A DNA stretch of 64,000 nucleotides from Adelphocoris suturalis (lineage: Eukaryota; Arthropoda; Insecta; Hemiptera; Miridae). Shown here piece after piece: positions 22,025 to 31,400 of the stretch (position 1 is the first letter of the stretch; the number at the start of each line of letters is the position of its first letter). The stretch lies in contig CM061040.1 of the NCBI GenBank assembly GCA_030762985.1, positions 13,022,603 through 13,086,602 of the forward strand, given 5' to 3'. The notes under the pieces were generated by a model, which was given only the letters and a program-made list of their open reading frames with translations, was not told the DNA's origin and did no database searches. The position numbers were made by a program, and so were the translations under genes.

Positions 22025-22739
22025 CTATAAATTATTTAGAGAGAGAGAGAGAGAGAGCAATGATGCAGTCAATGCTGCTTTCTGGGAAAGGATAAGGGAC
22101 TTTTTCAGTTGCCGTAATGGATTGGATGGCGATTTATTTTCTAAAGATTGGGCACTCCTTGGCAAGTGCTCCATGCGGGCCATTGCAATTGGCACAATTT
22201 GGGGGCTTTGAGCATGGTGTTTCCGCCTTATTATGTCGTGGAAGACCACAGGCGCACATTTCATGCTGAGCCTTGCATCTGTGGCTAGTATACCCAAATT
22301 TAAGGCATTTTGCGAGGCACAAGCGAGGGAACTGGTGACACAGTCATGGGCGGATTTTGTAGGGCAAATGTGAGTAAAGAGGTGTCAGATTACCACGTTG
22401 AAGAGGGATGACTTCCATGACTGAATCCTCTTTGAGACTCTCGAGGATCTCGTCAGCAGAGCACGATCGAAGGTATTGACAACGGATCGTGCAATGTGAA
22501 GTGTTAAGTTTCTGGTTGAGGGAGACTGTGACTTCAGTTTCTCCCAACTTCACTATTTTTCTGGGTCTTAATCCCTGTTCCTCAGAGGCTAATTTAACGT
22601 GAACCTTGGAGTTGGAAATGATTTTTATTTCAGTTGGTTTGCCCATCTGGAGCACCAACGCATTCCCGATTTTTAGGGGATTTACACCCCCCCCCCCCCC
22701 CCCCATTAAATCCCTCCACCAACTGCAAATTCTGATCAT
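22025..22739 (-). pseudogene. I/Jockey-like gag with zinc knuckles, copy B
   Basis: Two shifted frames read GNALVLQMGKPTEIKIISNS, LNTSHCTIRCQYL and then LKFGYTSHRCKAQ, CACGLPRHNKAETPC and CANCNGPHGALAKECPIF. The last three are successive CCHC-type knuckles typical of I/Jockey gag, which binds element RNA. A frameshift falls near 22330. The 5' end is missing. Confidence 0.82.
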
Positions 22740-23470
22740 AAAACTCCCAGTATGACATTTGAAACTCCTGGCATATTTTCAAAAACTAGACCAAATTTTT
22801 AATTGAATGAAAGAAATGATCACGAAAATCTGACGAAAATAGTTAAACATAATGTCTATTCTGATATCCCCTCCATTCACCCCTTTTCATAATGAAATTT
22901 GAAATTCCTGACATACAATTCAAAACTAGACCGATTTCATAGTTGAACTAAACAACAATCCCGAAAATCGGACGAAAATAGTCAAGACACCATAATTTAT
23001 CAGTATCACCCCCTCCCATGATGAAATTTAAAACTCCTGACATCCGTTCAAAAACTATATCAAATTCTTAATGGAACAAAATAAAAATCACAAAAATCGG
23101 TCGAGATTTGTAGATTGCGTAGCGCCTGAAAGAATTGATAATTATCCCCTCCACCTCCCCCACCTTGACAGTAAACCCGGAATTTCCAAGGTTTGTTGCA
23201 TAACTGGACTATAATTAGAATCGAACCTAATAAGAATCACGAAAATCGGTTGAGAATTGTAGCCTGGGTGGCGTCGAAACATTGTCAAAAAACACGTTTT
23301 TTCGGCTTTACCCCCTCCAATCCTACTCTTTCATCACGTAATTCAAAATTTCCGCGGTTTGTTGCACAACTAGACTAAAATTGGGATCGAACAAAAAAAG
23401 AATCTCGAAATTCGATTGAGAATTGTGGCCTGGGCAGCGTCGACAAAATTTGTCACACTCACACTGTTAC
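22740..23470 (-). repeat. Diverged tandem array, units of about 130-165 bp
   Basis: The word CGAAAATCGG and variants recurs at about 22823, 22962, 23091, 23240 and 23406. Each is followed by AGAATTGTAG-like words and preceded by AACTAGACC-like words. The array is the inverted relative of 5590-6140. It is non-coding and could be a short satellite carried by a mobile element. Confidence 0.65.
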
Positions 23471-23944
23471 TGAAATTTTGTTACGCAAAGAAAAAAAACG
23501 TCACGCAACCTATAAAAAAGAGGTGTTGTTTTCTTTCGATTTTCACGTAAAACCAAGCCGTTGCTGGGGAAATGAAACTTCTTTAGTTTTCACCGGACAA
23601 AAATCGTTCTCCACTCGTTGGAAAGCTTTCGATTTATCACGCATTTCTTTCGTAGGTACTTGTTCTTCTATTCATGTCGTAGTTTCATATTTATTTACCT
23701 ATGTTATAAATGGATATAGTAAATAATGCCGCTTGTTTTGTTGTCACTTGGTTGAGAAGTTAATCTTGGTTATAGTAATTGTAGACGCGCACCATAACAG
23801 AAAATTACCTACCTGTCAATTCATATTCGGGGAAGAATTGGGCATCGACAAGACTGGCTTACAGCAAATTCAGTAATTGCGTGTCAATAATTGTTTTATG
23901 TTTTTTTATTATGTTTTATGTAATTTAATATTAGTTTTTTAATA

Positions 23945-24658
23945 TCTCAGTGGCTCACGGTTGTGCCAGTAGCTCGAGATGACTTGGATCTCTTCCCCAT
24001 GGAGTTTCGAGATGCACTCGCCATGAGGTATGGGAAGGAGCCAGAGGGGTTGCCTAGCCGTTGCGACGGATGTGGCAACCAAATGAACCTCAGTCATGTG
24101 CTTAATTGTAAAAAGGGGGGGCTTATAAAGTATGGCCATGACCAAATTCGAGATTCCCGTGCCAAAATGGCAAGTCTTGCTTGGAATTCCGTCGGCCTGG
24201 AACCGGTCTTACAAGAAGATATAGATGGCACTCCAAAGCTTATTGCGGATATAAAAGTAAAAGGATTCTGGGACGCAGAGAGAACGGCGTACTTTGATAC
24301 GCGCGTGATTAACGCTGACGCCGCCTCTTACTGCTCTCAGGATTGGAAAACAATATCCCAAAATGCAGCAAACGCCAAACACGCCAAATACGATACAGCA
24401 GCAGAAGACGTGAGGGGATCCTTCACACCACTGGTGGTTTCGTGTGACGGCGCCCTGCTCAGAGAATTTGAATATTTTCTCAAGAGGCTTGCATGCGTGC
24501 TCTCTGATAAATGGCAGAAGCCCTTGTCGCACATCACCCAATGGGTGAGAGTAAAAACCCAAATTTCGATCGTACGGGCGGTTTCACTGAGGATAAGGGG
24601 CACCAGGAGGAAGGTGAGGTGCCTTGGACTGGAGGATGGCGCACTAATGCCGCTTTGA
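23945..24658 (+). CDS. Retroelement C-terminal knuckle/nuclease-like ORF
   Basis: An uninterrupted frame of about 235 codons is open from 23924, with similarity starting near SQWLTVV at 23945. It reads FRDALAMRYG, CDGCGNQMNLSHVLNCKKGG (C-x2-C-x7-H-x3-C), GFWDAERTAYFDTRVINAD, NAKHAKYDTA, FTPLVVSCDGALLREFEYFL and VKTQISIVRAVSLRIRG. I recognise this as the C-terminal module found after reverse transcriptases in a widespread group of invertebrate retroelements. The FD-RV motif resembles a PD-(D/E)xK nuclease core, but that function is inferred. An A-rich AATAAATAAAATAAAA tail near 24785-24805 marks the 3' end. The RT part is absent. It is in sense orientation within intron 1. Confidence 0.7.
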   Translation, partial: SQWLTVVPVARDDLDLFPMEFRDALAMRYGKEPEGLPSRCDGCGNQMNLSHVLNCKKGGLIKYGHDQIRDSRAKMASLAWNSVGLEPVLQEDIDGTPKLIADIKVKGFWDAERTAYFDTRVINADAASYCSQDWKTISQNAANAKHAKYDTAAEDVRGSFTPLVVSCDGALLREFEYFLKRLACVLSDKWQKPLSHITQWVRVKTQISIVRAVSLRIRGTRRKVRCLGLEDGALMPL

Positions 24659-24805
24659 AGGACACAACAACAGATAAGATAAATAAGATGACCCTCAAAA
24701 GTAAAAGAGAAACCTAAAACCTTCAAGCAAATATCCCCTTCATTCTATGTATCATAATAAATCATCTATCAAACGTCAAAAAAATAAATAAAATAAAAAA
24801 ACATT

Positions 24806-25325
24806 GAAATTACTGAAATATTTTCAATGCTCATAGCTCTTCTCTCATAAGAGAGAAAGTACGAGCGGCCTGCCACGTTTTTCCTATGTTTTTTTTTTCT
24901 TTCAAGGATTCGGTCTTAGTATGGTCTGAAACGGATTTATATTTTTTTCTCATGCTTGGGTTGTCCCCCACCCTCCTGGATCAATTCCAATAGGCGTCCC
25001 TCTTATTTACGAAGCCTTGCCTATATAAGACATAGCTTCAGAGGGACGTCCTAATCAGTGCACTGAGGCTCCGCACTTGAAAATCAGCTGAGCATAAGTT
25101 GTTTTTTAATCAGCTAATGTTGCTGGAACCTGAAATGAAGCTCCTTTAGGACATCTAGAATTTGGTTACACTGGAGGGACTCTGATAAGTTTCGAACCTC
25201 TGAGGCTAATTTATTTTCTAATCGTCTCAAAGAGCTAAAATTTAGATGGAGCTCCATTGGGACACCCCGAAAACGATTATGAGGTACGGAGGCGTACTGA
25301 TCAGCTGAGGGGCATCGGGTGCTAC
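24806..25325. other. Intronic sequence without gene
   Basis: Contains AGGGACGTCC and TCAGCTGAT-type words of old dispersed repeats; the AGACATAGCTTCAGAGGGACG block at 25024-25045 is the reverse of one at about 2692-2712. No ORF of interest. Confidence 0.45.
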
Positions 25326-25428
25326 TTCAAAATGGAAGTGAGTGAAAAACATTGTCTATTTCCACGTAAAATCGTGGAAATATTTTTCGTGGAAATAGAC
25401 AACGTTTTTCACTAACTTCCGTTTTGAA
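25326..25428. repeat. Short-loop hairpin with 41-bp arms
   Basis: The left arm 25326-25366 and right arm 25388-25428 are reverse complements with about three mismatches around a 21-nt loop. A 13-bp direct repeat, TCGGGTGCTACTT, lies at 25316-25328 and 25464-25476. This could be a target duplication around a small inserted element, or the hairpin could be a precursor-microRNA-like structure. Neither is established. Confidence 0.75.
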
Positions 25429-25439
25429 ATGAGTTTCCA

Positions 25440-26395
25440 CAACTTCGTCGCGAGTGATTTAGTTCGGGTGCTACTTTCTTTCTTTTTGAACCTACCGTTT
25501 TTTTTGTTTATTTTTTTTTTTTTCAAAATTTTTAGATATTTAACAAAAAGCGGTCCTGTAGCTGTGAAGGTTTGAACCGTTTTGGGAGGTGCAAAAGTTT
25601 TTATGTCCTGTTTATAGGGTTTTAAAATTTATTATAGACAGATCTTTTGCGTCGAAGAACTATCTAATAAAGAAACAATAAACCTTTGTATGATCATTTT
25701 CAGCGTTTTTTGGGTGTAATATATAGTTAGGTATATCCCAAAGAATTAAATGAGGCCAATGGGATTATTATTTTTTTTTAATTTTTTTTTTTTTTTTTTA
25801 AGCTTATACCTTTTAATCTTCTCTTTTCTTTTAAATTGGTCAAATTTCAAAAAATGTACTTAAAAAATCATGGAAAAAAAATTAATCGAACATGAATTAG
25901 GCGTTTCCCCTGCTAGGCTTATTAGGCCAATGGGATTATTGCACGTTCATCCGTTTGCTCTCCCCAAGGGCTAGCACATTGACAGATGAGGAATTGACAG
26001 GAGTGAATCGCAATTGGCGAAACATAGTAAAAATACTTGATAACTACGGCAGTTGCAGTAACTGATATAGGTACTTCCATTAGATTCCAATGGAATTCTC
26101 ACTCCACGAAATCGAGTTTATTATAACTTTTGTCACCTATAAATGGGCTTGTGGAACGTGTTTAGGTGATTTACATCTATATACCTAATTAAATTTCAGT
26201 TGGTGGGTCAGCTCGTGTTTAGTACAAAATGACTAATAGAATGTAGCTGTTTCATTTAATTCAATTAATTTCTCCTCGGTTATATTTAGATTATTGATGT
26301 ATAGACTTCGTTTAATAATTACAGACAAGTGTTTTGCATAGAAGACAATAAACAAAAACAGAAACAATAAACCTTTGTGTAATGATGCCTTCGTT
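25440..26395. repeat. AT-rich intron end with two short dispersed modules
   Basis: A ~90 bp module with TATAGAC, GAAGAACTAT and AGAAACAATAAACCTTTGT occurs at about 25625-25720 and again at about 26300-26390. Its relatives are at 13793-13870, 35575-35650, 43875-43945, 45330-45410, 50510-50560 and 55330-55410. T- and A-runs occur at 25500-25530 and 25770-25800. No coding potential. Confidence 0.55.
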
Positions 26396-26514
26396 CGACT
26401 TCGATGTATCTATCTATGAGAAATGTAAATATGTTTCACTGATTTTGTGGCCCGAATTACTTTAGTAATTAAATTAATAAATTATTCACACTTTTATGCA
26501 CATTTCTGTTGCAG

Positions 26515-26937
26515 ATGAAGAGGGCAGAGCAGCAAAGACTCACACTCACGACTGCCCAGGTGAAGGAGAACAAGTTGACACGAATGTTCATTTATGTTTT
26601 GGGAGAGTTTCTGGTCTGCCAAAGTGTCACATTGTTCTACCATATCATATCAATTCTCGGGAAAGAAGATCAGCTGGGGTTCAATCCGATGACTCTGAGG
26701 CCCTTAAGAATGCTGTTCGACACGTTCAACTCTTCCTCAAACGTCTTAACGTACTTCGTGTTTTTCAGCGGATTTCGAAAGGCTTTGCTTGGTAGGTTCA
26801 ATTGCTGCAGCAGTGTCGAGCCGATGAGGATACCAAATAACAATGATGGAGGTAGGAAAGACGAAGAATGCCAACTGCCAGTAATCAGAAACTCTCCAAC
26901 CGGAAGTACTCGTACCTTGGTGAATTCCTCGGTTTAA
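26515..26937 (+). CDS. FMRFamide-receptor-like GPCR, gene 1, exon 2
   Basis: Encodes residues 245-384 after the acceptor TTTCTGTTGCAG. The frame continues in phase 0 from exon 1. It gives the rest of intracellular loop 3 (RLTLTTAQVKENK), TM6 (about 265-291, GEFLVCQS replacing the common CWLP motif), loop 3, and TM7 (about 305-329) with FNSSSNVLTY in place of NPxxY. Then come helix 8 (GFRKALLGRF) and a Cys-Cys pair (341-342) suitable for palmitoylation. FLVC in TM6 and NSS-N in TM7 are characteristic of FMRFamide-type receptors. The tail ends NSSV at a TAA where gene 2 has CAA and four more codons. Possible poly(A) signals AATAAA lie at 27051 and 27828. Confidence 0.88.
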   Translation: MKRAEQQRLTLTTAQVKENKLTRMFIYVLGEFLVCQSVTLFYHIISILGKEDQLGFNPMTLRPLRMLFDTFNSSSNVLTYFVFFSGFRKALLGRFNCCSSVEPMRIPNNNDGGRKDEECQLPVIRNSPTGSTRTLVNSSV

Positions 26938-28440
26938 GAGCTCGTTGCTTGAATCTTGTAGTAGGTAGGTAGGTATTGATATTAACACCTTCCAAGTGGT
27001 AGCGTCACTCCCATGTTATCAAACGTGGGGGGGTCTGTAACTTTACGAAAAATAAATAACTCACAGTGGACTAGTTTTCCCCTGGAATAATTTTCCACTA
27101 ACAGGCAAAACAACAGCAGTAAACTAACCAAGAGTACTTAGTGTCAGGCATTACCGCCAGGGGTCAACTCTTATGATGGCAAAATGATCACAAATTTCAT
27201 ATTTTTTTAACTTCAACATTAATGACCACCGAACTATTGGATTTACTTGATATTCAATGCATGAATGATAAAAAATTTAAATTAATGAATTGCAGAGTGA
27301 TACAGGACAAAGAAACACCAACATTTTATTGTGAATATACTTAACCTCATCTTGTGAATCTTATGAGCACCTATATCAAGGATTTAGGTCGCCCCCAGAG
27401 GTGCAATGGGGCCTAAATCCTCGAAAGGGAGAGGAGAGTGACAGTATCCCATGACAGAGATACCCACTCCTACTAATAGCATTAATGTGCTATGTTCGGA
27501 GTAGATTGGTTTTCCAGTTCTAGGATCACCTATCCAACGCCAAACGCAGCCTTTCAAGAACATGAGCACAGGCGTGCGACGCCCGTTGGATAACAACAGA
27601 GCGACGGCAGCGCTTTCTCTGGGATTCTGACGGCAACTCTGTCACACCTATGAGGTGGTAAAAAGTTTCCCAGAGCGGAGAAGAATAACTGTCCTTTATA
27701 ACACCTGGAGGAGTTTTCTATGACAAAACGTTGCGGTCTTAGAGTTAGAGGCTTACAGAACACCTGGAGAAGTTCCCCCAGGCAAAGATGGCGGTGAATC
27801 TCTAGTATCGAATAGTTTTCACATCGAAATAAAGTTACAGAACCTCCCCTTCCCTCCCCTCACCAGGTTCGAATTCAGAAACCACAGGTACCAATTGAGT
27901 GTAAAAAATTGCTTGAACTAGGTTTGAAAAGTTTATGCAGTCTAGACAAGAAGACGATGTGAGAAATGAGCTCCTGACATCGAGCCACTTGGAATATAAT
28001 ATTAATGCACGTTGGGTTCTCGGGAACCGTCGTCACCTACGTACTAAGAAGATAGGTAGATTGGCTGACTATTAGTGACTGCTCAATAGTGGCAAGCTTC
28101 CGTTCTTCTTCTCTCATCTTCCCCGACCTTAAAGTGAACATCAATTATCTATCGTATTATTCATATATGTGTATGTAAATCATAATCATATGAATATTAT
28201 TCATATTATTGTACCTTCGTAAATTATTATTGTTACTAACAATGTTTATGTTAATGAATGTAATCAGGAAACACCAAAAATATTCCTAGAGGTAGGTACT
28301 TAGTAAATTTTAAAATAAAACACGCATCCCGTTTGGACACTTTCTTGAGAGCCTTGAGCGGTTGTTGTAAATCTTATATTTATTCCGAAATAAAGGGAAT
28401 AGTAAAACTGTAATCTGTGGTTAGAAATTCCTATAAAAAA
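26938..28440 (+). other. 3' flank of receptor gene 1
   Basis: Non-coding and aligned with 60198-61440 of unit 2, except for the 270-bp insertion at 27375-27644. The AATAAA at 27828-27833 is also present in unit 2 (60833-60838), so it is the better candidate for transcript end. Microsatellite-like GTAGGTAGGTAGG occurs just after the stop. Confidence 0.5.
27375..27644 (-). mobile_element. 270-bp SINE-like insertion with 7-bp duplication
   Basis: CACCTAT occurs on both sides (27368-27374 and 27645-27651). The paralogous position in unit 2 reads GAGCACCTATGCGG with one copy only, an empty site. A related sequence in opposite orientation is at about 34855-35145 (shared words GTTTGGCGTTGGAT, CCAATCTACTCCGAACAT, AGTAGGAGTGGGTATCTC). 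No coding region is seen. The class is not certain: it has no clear Pol III boxes or tail, so a short non-autonomous DNA element is equally possible. Confidence 0.78.
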
Positions 28441-29370
28441 AACTTATGCTATTCACTCTCAATCTGTTGCTTCAAGCATTAAAACCCATCAAAAGCGTTG
28501 TCATGTGCCATTGACACTGTAAGCTCGTTTTCGTGGTGCTGGTTCACCCTCTTAATTTACTGAGTACAATTTGTTGTACTACAATGGGGTGACGGTCGAT
28601 AATACAGGAAACGACATGTCATGGGGTATTATCATTACGCCCGGGGTATGCCAGAGGGATCCTCTGCAGTTGCTCCTTTTTAACCAGGTTGTGGATACGA
28701 CATTGGGTTAACCGCCAGCTGATTTAGTGTTTAATATCACCCTTGGCATTCTAGTAAGCGTATTGGCAATTGGTAATGATGTCACCTTTTTCCCTTGCAG
28801 ATCTCCCACGATGGCTTACCTGAGCAGCTAGCAAGGTGAGATTTGGTAGTCAACTCTGCCAAGTGTTGGTCGGTTTCCTTGGTCCCACAGGGTTGCCAGC
28901 ATAAAGTGAATGCCTTTTTTTTAGAATTTCCTAACCCCACCTTATTCGTTCTGGGTCAGCAGCGTCAACGACATCTCTCAGTTTGAGTCCCTGTGGGTGA
29001 TTAGTACTGGCAGTGTAAAGATGTGATACTGGCACAGTGGGATACATTACTGAGTCCACCAGAATTGACTGGTGAGTGTATGAACTGGTAGAGAAATTGG
29101 GGACTTTGGTTGTGGAGCACATAGCAGAGGAAGATCTAACCTAAGTAGTCTCCCTTCAGTAGGTTTGCCAAATATTAGCCAAGTGGTAAGATTTTGCTAC
29201 ATCTATATGCGAGGAAGGTGAAGCTTCTACTGTGTCTTCTATCGAACCTTGGTGAAACAATCTAGTGCTTCACTAAGGTCCATCACAGACTGTGTCAACG
29301 TTGGTCCCACCCAGGAAGTCGACTCCAAGGTACCGCCAAATATCCAGCACCAGGGATTATACTTGATATG
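28440..29370 (+). pseudogene. R2-like RT remnants, rearranged (unit 1)
   Basis: On the + strand, 28455-28900 reads LNLLLQ, FRGAGSP, YYNGVTVD, GVCQRDPLQLLLFNQVVDTT and GNDVTFF. These are decayed counterparts of R2-like motifs up to GVRQGDPLSPLLFN and FADD. From about 29365 back to 29170 the minus strand reads VLDIWRYLGVDFLGG and HQGSIEDTVEA, matching the RT thumb region seen at 15312-15064. The two parts therefore face each other. The whole block is duplicated at 61440-62360. Confidence 0.72.
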
Positions 29371-29529
29371 CATATATGATTGAAAATTGATACGAATAAT
29401 CGTCTACCTGATATTCATCTAGTATTATGTTTCACTAAATAGTATTTTCTTGAAAAAAGTATTTTTTATTCAGATTTTACGTGATGTTTCAAATACAATT
29501 TTGTGTATCGATAATTTCATCCGGCAGGT

Positions 29530-29775
29530 ACCCATTATGTACCGCCCGACGAGCAAACACCATGAGCACCGAGCTGGGAACAGCCGAGTTAAGGAGGTTA
29601 CTGAGAGTTAATATCAGGCGTCTGTGTTGGTATCCGTTTTAAGATATTGCGAAATCAGTTCACCGGAATTAGGAGGGCACGTTGATGAGATGCGGCTAAC
29701 TCATTCGCGTCCAATACTTCATATCGAAAGGTCCGGGTCGTAGTGGGTTAGATTAAGGTTAGATAGTAAGGATGC
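29530..29775 (+). repeat. Dispersed repeat family C, copy 1
   Basis: Shares GTACCGCCC, AGCTGGGAACAGCC, AAGGAGGTTACTGAG, GGTATCCGTTTTAA and GCGTCCAATACTTCATATCG with 63675-63930 (paralogous) and, more diverged, 31120-31400. Frames are broken. It might be part of a retroelement but I cannot assign it. Confidence 0.6.
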
Positions 29776-29923
29776 ATGGGTCTCTTTCTCCAATACTAGG
29801 GGTTTTCAATGAACTTTTGCATCTACAAGGAGTGCTACGGTGTTTGAATACATTCCTTCAAGTTATTATTAATACTTTACAAGCAAGATAAATTCCCCCG
29901 GGACATTTGACTAAGCTGTAACA

Positions 29924-29969
29924 ATGATGGCAGCGGATTTCGAACCAAGACACTTACTCCGATTTAATG
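29924..29969 (+). CDS. Candidate short first coding exon
   Basis: ACAATGATGGCAGCGG starts a 15-codon frame (MMAADFEPRHLLRFN plus one base) that runs straight into a consensus donor, G before GTAAGTACG. The start context is good and there is no stop before the donor. I find no matching downstream exon in this window. It may be the start of an unrelated gene spliced to distant exons, or chance. Confidence 0.2.
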
Positions 29970-30550
29970 GTAAGTACGAACTTTATCTTACATAATTTTT
30001 ATTGTACCTTTTATTGACAAGAAAGCCAAGTGGAACAGTTTATAACTGCAGAGGCATTAAACTTACGTTTGATGAATTGGGATAGGACGAATGAATTTTC
30101 CATAACTTTGACAGTTTGTGACGAAAAAGCCTAGTGCGTACATCCTGTCTGGTCATAACTATGTTGGTACACTCGTCTAGGTTAATAAATAATGTAATTT
30201 TGAATGGAGAACGTTGATCAACATACGCAAATTACGTGCCACGTGGTCTGAATTTCTTGCTCAGTATGCGGATTTGGACCATTTATTAATAGCATAGAGT
30301 TTTTTTTTAATCAAAGAGCGCTTACCGATAATCTGTTGAGCGTATGTGCCAACAGAGGGGAACGCCAATAAGCGTATTTTTTCTCGATAGAAATGGATTG
30401 TTGAAGAATAAATTTCGGTCTTTTTTTAACTTATTTACTTGGGGATATTTCAGTAGCACTTCAATTTAAAGAAAACCATATTCCGATGTCAGAGCTTTTC
30501 TATCTTGATGTGTTGCCCTGAGATTCTGTCATTTCTACTGTGTCTTGTAA

Positions 30551-30740
30551 GTTTACTTTCGTTTATATTTCTGTTCTGTCCAAATATTCTGTCCAGTTTG
30601 GACAGCATTGTACAGCTTTGTACAGCCTACTTTCGTCTATATCTTGGTTTTGTCCAAGTATTCAAATGTTCGGACTTTCTAAGGCATCTCTTAAGCCTAC
30701 TTTCATTTGTATCATTGAGCTGTCTCGATATTCAAATGCT
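30551..30740 (+). repeat. Three diverged ~70-bp minisatellite units
   Basis: Units start near 30551, 30627 and 30694 with (G)CCTACTTTCGTCTATATC-like words and end TATTCAAATG. The two overlapping frames here (30505-30857) simply translate the repeats; hydrophobic residues come from the T-rich base composition. Confidence 0.55.
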
Positions 30741-31119
30741 ATTCTGCTATGTATCGCAACGCTAATTCAACACTTTTGTGCCGTTCAACTATGCGAATGC
30801 TTGTTTTCTTTCTTGTCTTTTAAAGCCATTCACGGTTACCACTTTGAACTGAATTGAACTGAACTGAACTGAATGGTGTTTCTGGCACTTTTATTATTCG
30901 TTTCTGTCTATTGCCAGCACCAAATCCTGCATTTATCTCTTGAGGATGAAACATGCCCAACCACACTAGATCTTGTCAGCCAGCTCACTCAGATACCTGA
31001 CTTCCGATAGCCAGGGTGGCCACGGTTTCTGAAGGATGGATCCCGCACCCCACATTGGTGCCTATTATGTCACAGCATGGTTGTTTGCATGAGGACATGC
31101 TACCTCTTGGCCCTCCGAC

Positions 31120-31400
31120 TGCTGTACCGCCCAATGATCGGTACCACCAACGCCGCCAAACACTAGAAGGACGAAGCTGGGAACAGCCTGAGATAAGGAG
31201 GTTACTGAGTGGTTACATCAGACGCGGTTCTGTCTCGGGGAAGGGAGGTGTGTCGGTATCCGTTTTAAAATATTGTGAAATCAGCTCACCGGAATTAAGT
31301 GGCAAATTGATGAGAAGTGGCTAATTCATTCGAGTCCGACCCTGCATATCGTCTGGACCGGTACATAGGAGGTTGTTTAAGGTTTAGGTACTTAGGACCC
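31120..31400 (+). repeat. Dispersed repeat family C, copy 2
   Basis: Aligned with 29530-29775 over AGCTGGGAACAGCCTGAG, AAGGAGGTTACTGAG, GTATCCGTTTTAA and CTCACCGGAATTAA. The frame across it (31016-31324) has no recognisable domain. It is more diverged from copy 1 than copy 1 is from its unit-2 paralogue. Confidence 0.55.

Larger units (their letters stand above)
20422..22740 (-). mobile_element. I/Jockey-like non-LTR retrotransposon, copy B
   Basis: Minus-strand order is gag (22739-22025), endonuclease (21965-21300), linker (21327-21022) and the pre-RT block (20947-20422). The element stops within SYRPISLT, where the RT should begin, and is joined to unrelated sequence. It is truncated at its 3' end and lies head-to-tail upstream of copy A. 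Frames are broken in several places. A C-run at 22686-22704 marks its 5' limit. Confidence 0.82.
13611..26514 (+). other. Intron of receptor gene 1 (12.9 kb)
   Basis: The intron is bounded by GTAAAATC at 13611 and TTTCTGTTGCAG ending at 26514. The first ~1.1 kb and last ~130 bp align with the 4.6 kb intron of gene 2 (55141-59762). The middle is filled by a 365-bp inverted duplication, an R2-like fragment, two minus-strand I/Jockey-like elements, a tandem array and a sense retroelement fragment. It is unusually large and mostly antisense to the gene. Confidence 0.85.
10695..30000 (+). repeat. Segmental duplication, unit 1
   Basis: From the words TTCAGTAGTGTACAAGTCG (about 10698) onward the sequence aligns with 51917 onward. 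It includes receptor exon 1, the beginning of the intron, exon 2 and about 3 kb of 3' flank, up to the window end at 64000. The unit is about 19 kb here because the intron carries roughly 11 kb of retrotransposon and repeat DNA that unit 2 lacks. The copies are in direct orientation about 41 kb apart at exon 1 and 33 kb apart at exon 2. Confidence 0.9.

Noticed and set aside
26496..26795. ORF beginning MHISVADEEGRAAK
   Set aside because: Shifted frame over exon 2 of gene 1; it lacks TM6 and TM7 motifs and crosses the acceptor.
28931..29122. 63-codon minus-strand ORF nearly identical at 61931-62122
   Set aside because: The surrounding non-coding DNA is equally identical and it overlaps R2-like remnants on the other strand; no domain is recognised.
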